From Fusarium oxysporum f. sp. lycopersici 4287 (lineage: Eukaryota > Ascomycota > Sordariomycetes > Hypocreales > Nectriaceae): a stretch of 64,000 nucleotides of DNA. A model generated the notes under the pieces. That model was not told where the DNA came from. It was given only the letters and a program-made list of their open reading frames with translations, and did no database searches. Every line of letters starts with the position of its first letter. Within the stretch, counting starts at the first letter, position 1. The DNA lies in the NCBI RefSeq assembly GCF_000149955.1, contig NC_030998.1:1468020-1532019 (forward strand), given 5' to 3'. The position numbers and the translations under genes are program-made. Of this stretch, positions 35,777 to 45,356 are shown piece by piece.

Positions 35777-37744
35777 ATGGCGAATAACACGATCTTCATG
35801 TCTCCTGAAGAGTCGGAGCGTATCCAACGCACAATCCAAGAAGTTGCGAGGCTGCGTGAAGAACAGAAAGGCCAGTCAAGGGAACCTACAGATCCCAAAT
35901 CCTTGATCGAGCAGGCTATCTCCACGTCTCTTATGCAAGAGATGTCTTCTGCAGCCTTTGGGCTTGGTACGCCAAGAAAGACTCGAGAGACTATGGTAGC
36001 TTATGGTATAGGGAAGCAATATCCCCCCAGTACATCCAAACTTGCAGATCTACAACCAATGGCCATCAAGGACCTGAGAATGGAAACGCACCATCGGGGC
36101 TTCTTTCTTTCCTTGCGCCGTGTATCGCCCGTATCTATACTTCAGGCATCCTCCTGGACTGTCGTCAAAGGCCAGTCGTCTGACGAGGTGGAGCGGCTGG
36201 AGGTTTTTCTTCATACATCGCAGTACGGCGACAATACCCTGGAGATTTCCTCTGATCTGGTGATCAAAGAACCATACTACACTCTCAATGCCCAAGGAGA
36301 ATGCACAATTCGGATAGATCATCCATCTGATCTGATCGTTATCGCGATCTCCGAGAACCCAGAGTCGTGGCGGCACAAGGAGCATTACTCTGGAGGACCA
36401 GACCTTGTGTCTCCAGACGACTTCAAGAAGAAGGGCAACTCTGCACTTCTCAAGAAAAAGAACTATGCCGAAGCTTATTCCTGGTATACAGAGGGCTTGA
36501 AGCTGGCAGAGAGTGACGAAAGAGGCAAGACATTACGCAATGATCTGCAACGAAACCGAGCTCATGTCAACCTCCAACTTCAGAGATTCGATGAAGCAAT
36601 ATCGGATGCCTTGGACTCTATAACCAGTAACGAGACGAACGAGCTTAAGGGTCTTGATGCCAAGGCATATAATCGTGCAGGGCTTGCGGCATATTCTCAA
36701 GGCGAGTTCCTCAAGGCTCGGTGTTACTTCAAACAGCAAGAGAGACTCCAACCTGATGACCAGCAACCCAAGCTACATCTACGAAGAGTCAATGCAAGGC
36801 TACAAGAGGAAGCTAACGGGACTTACAATATGAGCAGAATCGTGAGCAATCTGTCCAAGACAGGAGGCAGGCCCGATGCAGCCTCGTACGGCGGTCCAAC
36901 AGAGATCAAAGACAGCCCAGGATCTGGTCGCGGTCTTTTTGCAACACAAAACATCGAACCAAACGAGATAATCCTGTGCGAAAAGGCGTTCTGTGCGGCC
37001 TGGAGTCACGAGGCTGACACGTTCACAGCGCTGGCGTGTGATCTTCGAGAAGACGCTGCCATCAAAGTCTTTCCCACGGGTTTGCATAAAGCCGTTGTGA
37101 GAAAACTTCTCAACAATCCATCGCAGGTCGAGAAGGTACTTCGTCTACATGGAGACTACCATGGACTTGGGGGGAAATTGCAGGAAGTCGACGGTTCACC
37201 TGTAATCGACACGTTTCAGGTACATGATATCATCCAACGCAACGCCTTTGGCTTGGGCCAACAAACCGAGGATGAAGATGTCAGCAACGCTAGTACTGGT
37301 CTTTGGATACGGGCATCTTACATCAACCACTCTTGTATTCCCAATGCAAAGAAGGATTTCGTTGGTGATCTCATCATCTTTCGCGCTATAAGAAGAATTG
37401 TAACTGGTGAAGAGATCACCCACAGCTATGATGAGTCGAGTGACTATGAGGCAAGAAAGACAAACATTCGGAGGACATGGAACTTTGAATGTCGCTGTCA
37501 GCTTTGTCTTGTTGAGGGAGCAGAGAGCGAAAATATCCGGAAAGGAAGGCGGCAGGCTGAAGAGAAGGCAAACTACTTTGCAAAAGCAAACAGCCCTTAT
37601 GATGCGAGTAGGATCATGGTGGGAAGGTCAAAGATGCTACGTCAGACACTCAACGAGACGTATGATGAGAAGAGCTATAAGGGACTACCGCGTCGGGCAC
37701 TTGCAGTGATAGACGAGTGGCTCCGGATAGCCAGTACCAGGTAG
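35777..37744 (+). CDS. TPR and SET domain protein
   Basis: A single exon encodes 655 aa. An N-terminal region of about 210 residues is without a named fold. TPR-like helices follow at about 215-330 (FKKKGNSALLKKKNYAEAYSWYTEGL is the first). A split SET domain spans about 375-560: GSGRGLFATQNIEPNE near 380, the cofactor-site motif ASYINHSCIPNA near 515-525 and GEEITHSYDE near 545. A post-SET-like WNFECRCQLC follows. This is the arrangement of Set5/SMYD-like fungal proteins, which lack a MYND finger here. Protein lysine methylation is expected, the target is unknown. The C-terminus (IASTR) is short for the family but ends cleanly. Confidence 0.85.
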   Translation: MANNTIFMSPEESERIQRTIQEVARLREEQKGQSREPTDPKSLIEQAISTSLMQEMSSAAFGLGTPRKTRETMVAYGIGKQYPPSTSKLADLQPMAIKDLRMETHHRGFFLSLRRVSPVSILQASSWTVVKGQSSDEVERLEVFLHTSQYGDNTLEISSDLVIKEPYYTLNAQGECTIRIDHPSDLIVIAISENPESWRHKEHYSGGPDLVSPDDFKKKGNSALLKKKNYAEAYSWYTEGLKLAESDERGKTLRNDLQRNRAHVNLQLQRFDEAISDALDSITSNETNELKGLDAKAYNRAGLAAYSQGEFLKARCYFKQQERLQPDDQQPKLHLRRVNARLQEEANGTYNMSRIVSNLSKTGGRPDAASYGGPTEIKDSPGSGRGLFATQNIEPNEIILCEKAFCAAWSHEADTFTALACDLREDAAIKVFPTGLHKAVVRKLLNNPSQVEKVLRLHGDYHGLGGKLQEVDGSPVIDTFQVHDIIQRNAFGLGQQTEDEDVSNASTGLWIRASYINHSCIPNAKKDFVGDLIIFRAIRRIVTGEEITHSYDESSDYEARKTNIRRTWNFECRCQLCLVEGAESENIRKGRRQAEEKANYFAKANSPYDASRIMVGRSKMLRQTLNETYDEKSYKGLPRRALAVIDEWLRIASTR

Positions 37745-38789
37745 TTGTTACATGTCGGAAAATACAAGAGATATCCAGAGTCTAAGCTAAGATACCTCAT
37801 TGTTAACTCATACGATGTAGCTCTGTCCGTGGCGTTTCCTCTGTCTCGCAGTGCGTTATGGCTCCACCGCCTGCCAAAGTTATTCAATAAGTAAACATTA
37901 CCAAGGTATTCAATGTGACTGTTTGTACAAAACCATTGTCTACGATGCGTGACATTCTTACAGTAAAGTACACGTTCCGTGTTCTTGCAGAGATCAAGGC
38001 CATTGTTTACATAACCAATAGATAGGATTATTCTATATGTTCCAAGGGGCATATGCTCGTGGAAACGTTCACAGGGAATGTATAATGAATACTACATATG
38101 TACAACCATTGCAGATCAGACCTTCTGAAACATGATGAGGAGGAAGATCATCATATCATACCATGTCAAATCGTTGCATGAGGCAACCTGCCTCTCAATG
38201 TATGTAAGCGCCAAGCCAACCAGGCATTGGGCATGTCGTACGCGCAAGCCGAGTATCCCGGTCCACTCACATGTCAGCGCCGAGACTCTCCAACTACCAG
38301 TGATTCTGAAGGAGGCCGCGGATCTGAAATATGCAGGCAACGTGGCGCAATAAGGGACATCGTCTCGTAACCCAAGCCTCTTGTTTATTTCGCCCAGCCT
38401 GAGACGTGCATAACCGCTGGGAGGAAAGATGCCGTTTCCGTTCTTGGCCAGGGTTTACCCCATAATATGCGGGAGGCCAAGGCGGTAAAATGCGGGCGGG
38501 AGTGATCAGATAGCCGACTCCTCCGCATTGTGGTGAGGTTCAGGCTTGTGAGGCCTCTCGTGAAGATAACTTCATCATCCGACTTTGTATCTTGGCACAT
38601 ATGCATGTCTCGCACTGGAACACAGCCTGAGAGATGGAAAGAGGAGGAGAGTGCGGGGTTGGGTGAGGGATGAGTTGTATATAAAGACGCCGTTCTCTGT
38701 TCTACAATTGTTCAAAACAGTTCACATCATCACAGTTCCTCCTTTCTCCTTCAACGAAACTTGTCTCTCTACTCTCAACAACCTTCAAA
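37745..38789. other. 1 kb intergenic region with lectin promoter
   Basis: I see no gene. The right end holds a TATA box and a C/T-rich leader for the B-lectin gene. Confidence 0.5.
38678..38685 (+). promoter_or_regulatory. TATA box of the B-lectin gene
   Basis: TATATAAA lies about 105 bases before the ATG, followed by a TC- and CAA-rich leader, a pattern typical of strongly expressed fungal genes. Confidence 0.55.
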
Positions 38790-39196
38790 ATGGGCAGACT
38801 CGACAACGACAACTGGCTGTACCCAGGCGACAGCCTCACCAGCGATAGCGGCAGCAACGAATTCAGGATGCAAGAAGACGGCAAGATCGCTATCTACTGG
38901 GAAGGTGAATTTGTGTGGCAGAACACAGAAGACCAGCGCGACGACATCAAGGGCGTTCATCTTCAAGATGACGGAAACTTTGTCTTGTAGTAAGTATTTT
39001 TCCCGTGAAAAAGGGCATTGCAGGAGCTGATGGTCATTCTAGTACCCATGACGACGAAGCTGTTTGGGCTTCTGACACTTGTGGCCACGGCGATGAGGTC
39101 TATCTCGCTGTGCAGGATGATGGAAATGTAGTCTTGTACAAGGGCGAGGATGATGAGGCAGAGGCCATCTGGGCGACTAGCACCAACCAGATTTAA
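38790..39196 (+). CDS. small bulb-type (GNA-like) mannose-binding lectin
   Basis: Two exons (38790-38989 and 39043-39196) give 117 aa, one B-lectin domain. Three repeats carry variants of the Q-x-D-x-N-x-V-x-Y mannose-site motif: MQEDGKIAIYW, LQDDGNFVLY (split by the intron at the Tyr codon) and VQDDGNVVLY. The first is degenerate, so two functional sugar sites are likely. There is no signal peptide, so the protein should be cytosolic. Its single-domain size and strong-looking promoter suggest an abundant protein. A defensive or storage role is only a guess by analogy with other cytosolic fungal lectins. Confidence 0.85.
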
Positions 39197-39395
39197 GCGT
39201 CTCAGGCTAGTTATTCATCTGTAGAGAAGACGAGGAATAAAAAAAACAACGATATCACCATGGTACCCATAAGTGCCTCATGATTCAAGGTGGGATGTTT
39301 CCTGAAACTGATCTAATCTGTGAATGTCACGTTTCATTGATTGTCGGCTTGATATTGGTTATTCTGAGCATCGATCAGACATCATCAAGAGCCAC

Positions 39396-39478
39396 GCCCG
39401 GTTAGCTCAATCGGTAGAGCGTGAGACTCTTACGAGTACGCGATCTCAAGGTTGCGGGTTCGACCCCCGCATCGGGCT
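39396..39478 (+). tRNA. tRNA-Lys (CTT) with 10-nt intron
   Basis: An 83-nt gene. The acceptor GCCCGGT pairs with ATCGGGC, the D arm is GCTC/GAGC, the anticodon stem is TGAGA/TCTCA and the T arm GCGGGTTCGACCCCCGC. The loop reads CTCTTA, then the intron CGAGTACGCG at the canonical position after base 37, then A. Anticodon CTT. Confidence 0.96.
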
Positions 39479-39774
39479 GTTCCTATATTCGATTGCGAGC
39501 GTTAGCGAGGCTTTCATTTTTGCATTTTTGACTATCACTACCTCCAATTTTCTTATGTCCATCCCCACGTGCATTGTTGAATGGATGGAAGAATAAAGCT
39601 GGTGACGCGTAATGCTTCAATCACTTTGAGTTTGTCTTTCTACTTGGAACAGATTTTGAGTTTATGCTCCGCGGACCCCGCCCCTGCTGTGAGGCTGTGA
39701 TGTCGCCATCTCCGGAGCGCCATTATCATTTCATCTTCATACAGATCAACACACTGTAATCTTCAAGAACAACC

Positions 39775-40722
39775 ATGCGCATAGAAAAGTTTCCCTTATC
39801 TCCGCCTGGCTTGGAAGAGCTGGTAGCTAAACTTCAAGCACCCTTGGCAGCCAATTATGAGCACTCCACAGTGAGTGTTGTGTCCTGCCCGGATCTTCGG
39901 CAAGCGCCCTACCATCTAGCTACCGAGGGGTTATCAGGAGATGAGAAGATAGCAGATGTAGGAGGTCAACCGAATTTGTTCCCGCGCCCAAAGATGGATT
40001 GCGTTTGGTCCATGACTGAGCTTGCGGAGGCTATGGACATGGATCCTGCGAAGGGGGGATTACTTGGTGCTGGAGCTGGCCCGCATCCCGTTATCGGGCA
40101 GAACTGTGAACTTGCGCCAAATATTGGCTGGCAAGGCAGCTTTGAGAATGTCAAGAATGAGAGTCGCTATGCAAAGATCGACAAGGAGACAAGCGCTGTG
40201 CATGTCGACAAGAGTCCTTCTTTGGACTGCGCCTTGATGATCAACTTGTTCGGCTCCTCAGGCAATCCAGGACCTGTGATCAAGATCACAGCTCGAAAGA
40301 GGACCGGCTCTGAAAGAAGTTTTGCAGAGTGTATCCGAAAAGGTCTCCGTCTAGCCTACGGTGATGAGCAGACTGTCAGTCTCGGTGGACTCTTCTTGGT
40401 CAAGAAAGGCAAGGCAAAATACCATATCATGCCTGACTTCCCCACCGAGAAAGATTTGCCATTCAATAATCGCAAAGATGTTGATAGTTGGTTGACCTTT
40501 CACGACTTTGACGCACCAATGCTTTGTTTGTCAGTCCTGCATTCGGCTGATCGTGAAGGAAGGATGGGTTTGCGGATTGAGCATACACATTGTTACGCTG
40601 CAGACGGGAAAAATGCTGGAGGTCATTATCATTATGATTTGGACGATACGGAGGATGATATTGAGTATGAGGCGTATTTCAATACTGCCAAAATGATATA
40701 TCGACTAGACAGGCCAAATTGA
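39775..40722 (+). CDS. C11orf54/DUF1907 family metal-dependent ester hydrolase-like protein
   Basis: A single exon encodes 315 aa, the full length of the PF08925 family. Typical features are the N-terminal LPPGLEEL-like start, the DLRQAPYHL segment, a Gly/Ala-rich GGLLGAGAGPHPVIGQNCEL loop and the C-terminal metal-binding cluster HTH near 270 followed by GHYHYD near 282-287. The human member binds zinc and has esterase activity in vitro; the cellular role in fungi is unknown. It lies between two tRNA genes. Confidence 0.9.
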   Translation: MRIEKFPLSPPGLEELVAKLQAPLAANYEHSTVSVVSCPDLRQAPYHLATEGLSGDEKIADVGGQPNLFPRPKMDCVWSMTELAEAMDMDPAKGGLLGAGAGPHPVIGQNCELAPNIGWQGSFENVKNESRYAKIDKETSAVHVDKSPSLDCALMINLFGSSGNPGPVIKITARKRTGSERSFAECIRKGLRLAYGDEQTVSLGGLFLVKKGKAKYHIMPDFPTEKDLPFNNRKDVDSWLTFHDFDAPMLCLSVLHSADREGRMGLRIEHTHCYAADGKNAGGHYHYDLDDTEDDIEYEAYFNTAKMIYRLDRPN

Positions 40723-40970
40723 TTCTGGTGAGCTTACCCTGAACCTGCCAGGAGTTTTGGAATCTGTTTTTTCCTGTTCCCCCACAGCACCTCATAAGGG
40801 TCAGCGAACCGTGACAAAGTTTGTATGAGAGACATCAGATTAAGTTCTGTTCGTTGCTCCTGCCAATGAAAGTCAATAATAAAACCGTTGCGAATAACGG
40901 CGTTCAACAGGCAAATGGTCTACATGTTTTGGAATTGTCGCGTCACTCTCAACCAATCATAAGTCGTTGC

Positions 40971-41067
40971 GGGCGAATGGTTTAGTGGTATAATACTCCC
41001 TTAGCATGTTCTCTTTCAAGAGATGTCCTTCTGGGAGTGGTCCAGGGTTCGATTCCCTGTTCGTCCA
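40971..41067 (+). tRNA. tRNA-Ala (AGC) with 25-nt intron
   Basis: A 97-nt gene with mature length 72. The acceptor GGGCGAA pairs with TTCGTCC and has the G3-U70 wobble pair that marks tRNA-Ala. The anticodon stem is CTCCC/GGGAG and the loop TTAGCA plus T, anticodon AGC. The 25-nt intron after position 37 contains a small internal hairpin (TCTCTT with AAGAGA). The T arm is CAGGGTTCGATTCCCTG. Confidence 0.95.
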
Positions 41068-42896
41068 AGACAGGTGGTTTAAACCCACCATTATCCGCTT
41101 CTTTTTTCTCGATTGATCCTTTTTGCCCTTCATCCTCACCATCAATGCGATGATCCGGTCATGGATCAGTACAATTCAGCTAATCCTTTTGCCCGGGTAC
41201 TGCATGCGAGTCCTTCCCCAGATTGGGTACCTCGTCATTGAATCGCACGTTTTCAACTCGTGATGCTCGTATACGAACTGCTGACAATCAGTCAGAACAC
41301 CACGGCACAACCCATGATTTCTCGTATCCTGCCTTACGAGACTGCAGGTCATAAGTTCTAAGTCAAATAAAAATAAAAATAAAAATAAAGCTGACCCTTG
41401 ATCCCAGTCTCGTTTTTTTGCCAAGACCCTAAGCAAAACCTTCAAAAGGCTTGCAGCCGCAACGGGATAGCCGATGCGGCTTGAAAGATACTAGCGCTGA
41501 CTTTATCGTGTTCAAAATGTCCGGTTGCGACGTTGACAGGTGCTGCATGAGGAGATCCCCGGTCTGTAAGATCTGGAGAACAACGTTGCAGAATGTTGGA
41601 TGTTGAAGCTGCATCATTGAAGGCTGAGCATGACTCTGGAGAGATAGGGGTCTTGAGGCGGCTGTCATTCTGTATTGGGCATTGGCCGAAGCCATCGTCA
41701 ATAGTCAACGGTGGCTAGCATTCAAGTGGCACGATCAAGTCCGTATCCAAAAGTGACGGAACCAACGCCATCACCAACGTTGCAGCTCTTCTAGGCTATC
41801 AATTCGTGAGATTAGAGGCGCCTGCCAAGTCAATACCTGAAGAAAGAATCGAAGCATTGGATGCACGTTATTGAGCTAGCAGATTGTATTGCATGACATG
41901 TTACGACGTGTTATTTCCACATATTGTACATCTCCAATACAGTGCAAGCCAGCAAAATACAGGCGCAAATGTTTTGTCCAACCCACCGTCATGTCCATGT
42001 CACAAATCGTGTGTCGCCAAGAAAAATAGGCGCACTGCATCGCTTCCATATCACATTACTCACAGAAACTCCGCCCCATCCAATCTATTACTTCTGCCAG
42101 GTTTCAAGGATACGTCTCACCAGCCGTATTGTGCGACATTTTGTTCCACGCAATCAGGGAGTTATTTACTCCTTACAGTTGCAGTAGATATTACAAGAAT
42201 TCCGATATTCCCACGGCAAGTCGGCAGTTTTTAATTTGTTGCATGGGGGATCCCCGCGGATCGCCGTGCCGAAAGAAGTGATGTCAAAAAAGAGCTTGCG
42301 CGGCGGCTTGACTCGCAGTGTGGATCTGGAACTCAATAGAGGCTTCTGTTCAGCTGGGTACCAAACCTTTTTTGTGGCGTCTCGTCATGTTTCTGGCACG
42401 TTGCAATGGCGTTATTCCACTGGGCGCGCTACTATTTTGAGCAGAAGCTGGGCTTGCATTCCAGCGGCTACCGGTTTACCAACCGCCACTGATTGACGCA
42501 AGGATAATGCAAATGCTGTCGCAGTTGTTTTACGGTATGAATCATGTTTCAGATAAAACAGAGGGCGAGATAGGGAGGGGTTTCACGTTTTACGGCAGAT
42601 CCAGTAGCAGGGTCGAGAACTGCGGAGACCCGGTTAGATCGGATGGTACAAGGGATCCAAGGAGAGAGAAGAACTGACATGCTTGGCGAAAGCTTGACCA
42701 CGCGGCGTCTAAACAACCTTGACCTTGACCTTGGTTTTGTGGGTGTTATGACGAAACGGAATACGATACGATGTGGGTTCGTATGACTAGCACCAACTGT
42801 CTCTCCCGTATATCATTCAAGCTATGGCCGCTTGAGTTTATTCGCCCCGTCAACTCTACCTCTCTTTCATGTTCACAGCGGCTTGATGACACCACC
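41068..42896. other. 1.8 kb intergenic region
   Basis: Small ORFs on both strands lack domains. An AAATA-type microsatellite lies at about 41365-41390. In-frame codons upstream of 42897 (from 42771) extend the next gene, but the ATG at 42897 better fits a signal anchor start. Confidence 0.5.
41365..41390. repeat. (AAATA)n microsatellite
   Basis: About five copies of a 6-base AAAAAT-type unit (AAATAAAAATAAA pattern), 24-26 bases, in non-coding DNA. Confidence 0.7.
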
Positions 42897-44516
42897 ATGC
42901 GGTCTCACAACCACTTGCTGCGCGGCGTGCTAACGTTCGTGGCCATCTTGACTTTCTGCATTATTCTTACAACAATATTTCATATTAAAATATCCGACGG
43001 TCTATCAATCACACCAATCCAAGAACGGCCTTTCTTCTATGAGGAGCAACCCCCACCTGAAGATCTCAATCGCTCCGAACCGCCAAAGAAGACATCGCCA
43101 AAGGAGCCTTTCCATCGACGACCTCAACACAAAGATGATAATGATAAGAAGAAGGATCAATCGAATACTCAAGATGACTACTACGATCTCCGCCTCGACC
43201 GTGGCGACGATGCTGAGGATAAACCATACTACGACTACCATCTCTTGACCAGCCTACGGAATAACATGGGCTTTTATAACAAGATTGATGCGAGAAAGAC
43301 TGGTCATAAGCTTTTTAATCCGACAATACTTGAGCTTCCTCGCGATGCTAATATCACTCATGACTTTCTCGTCATCGCTCGCACAACGCATGTCGCAAAG
43401 GAAATCAACGGCAAAAAGTACAAAGTTGCTCGTCAAGTCGCTACCTTTGCGAACCTGACCACCAACTACCTTGACCGACCTGTCATCAGGACCGGTGAAT
43501 GGTCTACACTGCTGCTGGAGGACTTTGGTGGACCTGAACATCACTGCAAGAGGCAACCCGACATGGATAAGTACGTCGGCCCAGAAGACATGAAACTATT
43601 CTGGACACGCGCCGGCGAACCTCTTCTCATTTTCACTCATCAAGTCGACGATGAGACAATGTGTCAAGGCCAATTCCTCATTGACGTACGCGCCGCCCTC
43701 CCCGAGCTCGAACAAGCCCTCGGCCCCGACTTTTCATCCCGTCTTCCCCCAATCCGCTTCGCCGAACCAACAGGTCTCGCTCGCGAACCAGCACCAGGCC
43801 AAGAAAACCACCCTCGATACCAGCGCGAGAAGAACTGGGCGCTAGCTCAGTCCCCCTTTAGTCCAGACTCCGAGCTTCTAATGATGGTGGAGCCGGGACA
43901 ATTATTCCGTTGGAAATCCGCCGACGAGCCCGTCGAACCCATCGTCGCGGTTGACGACCAGCAATCAGCTGTTGAAGAACCGTACCCACCGACGGCCAAG
44001 CCGGGAAAGACTTGGCACGGCAAGAAGAGGAAGACATGCATCCACGACGTCATGATCGACGATAGCCACGTCCACCAGAGCTCACCCATGCTAAGTGTCA
44101 CAATGTGCAACCGCGGAAAATGCGAACCCGATGAGCAAAACACCGTGTTGATGGGCATCGTGCAGCGCCGACAAGACTTCCCGGGCGCTTCGTTTACATG
44201 GTATGACCGTCGGATAGCAGTGTACGAATCAGTAGCGCCGTACCGCATGATCAGCGTCGGCAAGAAGCTCACGTACCACGGAGAATCGGACCTCAGCTAT
44301 TCATGGACGGGCTCCATGTCGTACTACACCAACCAGACCGAGTTCCCACCGTCGAACCACGGATATCTCGACGATGAGGTCTGGCTGGGCTTTGGCGTCA
44401 AGGATGCAGCCGCTGGGTGGCTGGATGTTCGGGCCAAGGATCTCATTGCAGATCATTACATGTGTCAGGGGGCATCGGTGGAATACAGGTATTATAGACA
44501 AGGTATTTCGGCATAG
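42897..44516 (+). CDS. type II membrane protein, possibly a beta-propeller glycosyltransferase
   Basis: From the ATG at 42897 (CACCACCATGC) the protein has 539 aa: a short basic cytosolic tail, one signal anchor at about 10-32, and a Pro/Lys/Asp-rich stem of about 80 residues. A globular luminal domain follows, opening near HKLFNPTILELP and continuing through VIARTTH and VGPEDMKLFW near 226. The pattern of a conserved N-P start, an 'IAR' strand and a G-P-E-D strand resembles five-bladed propeller enzymes such as beta-1,2-mannosyltransferases and GH130, but I cannot assign it firmly. Golgi location is likely from the topology. Three Asn sequons are visible. Confidence 0.7.
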   Translation: MRSHNHLLRGVLTFVAILTFCIILTTIFHIKISDGLSITPIQERPFFYEEQPPPEDLNRSEPPKKTSPKEPFHRRPQHKDDNDKKKDQSNTQDDYYDLRLDRGDDAEDKPYYDYHLLTSLRNNMGFYNKIDARKTGHKLFNPTILELPRDANITHDFLVIARTTHVAKEINGKKYKVARQVATFANLTTNYLDRPVIRTGEWSTLLLEDFGGPEHHCKRQPDMDKYVGPEDMKLFWTRAGEPLLIFTHQVDDETMCQGQFLIDVRAALPELEQALGPDFSSRLPPIRFAEPTGLAREPAPGQENHPRYQREKNWALAQSPFSPDSELLMMVEPGQLFRWKSADEPVEPIVAVDDQQSAVEEPYPPTAKPGKTWHGKKRKTCIHDVMIDDSHVHQSSPMLSVTMCNRGKCEPDEQNTVLMGIVQRRQDFPGASFTWYDRRIAVYESVAPYRMISVGKKLTYHGESDLSYSWTGSMSYYTNQTEFPPSNHGYLDDEVWLGFGVKDAAAGWLDVRAKDLIADHYMCQGASVEYRYYRQGISA

Positions 44517-45356
44517 CGCGGTGTGTTTTTTTGGGTTGGCGTTAGAGGGACTAGACTATGGACACTGCTTCTCTTTGTTCTGTTGACTAGAGATAATTCG
44601 ATACCAAATTTTATTATTTTGATAATCATGAATATCCTGTGTTGGTTGTTTGATGTTTGTCAGACTATTGATGGACAGATTTTGTTAGTGTCGGTCAACT
44701 GCCGAAACAGGTTTAGACCCAAGGGGTAAACGAAACGGTAGTTGGTGCAATACGAGAATTTCAAATGGAGATAACCCAAGAATGATATGACATGTTTTCC
44801 GCCTAGTAAAAATAGCAGTCAATAGTCACGATTAAACGAGTCAGGCGTTAACCGTCAATTCAATGATAAGGGGTTGGTCTAGATCTGTCGCATTGCAACA
44901 ACTGACCGCAGAACTACGGTGCAGTCACGTCACAGACGATCATCCATTTAGTAAACCCAAAAACCTGGCATAAACTGGAGCAAGATTATACTTCTCCAAT
45001 TTGATTGAATGCGTTAGTGAGTTCTGACGTTGATCCGGCATCTCGGCCAATTATGGAGAAAAAGACTCAAGATCGACCCACGGATACACGGCAAAATGCT
45101 GTCGCGTCTTCATCAAAAATATCGGCTAAAACGGCTCAGACTAACCAACGGAGAGATGTTTCAGAACACGAGAATCGCATAAATTTCGTCTCGCGTATAT
45201 AATACAAGGGAGAACGAAATGATAGGAACTCGTTACGAGTCTTGTTACGAATGAACGATGCAGGGGTTGGAGGATGAACATTTTATTACACCAACAGAGT
45301 TTATATCACAATCCAGTCCTGGAACTCTATTCTTCGCGTAATGCTGAGAGATGTGA
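44517..45356. other. intergenic region
   Basis: About 840 bases between convergent genes, no feature recognised. Confidence 0.5.
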
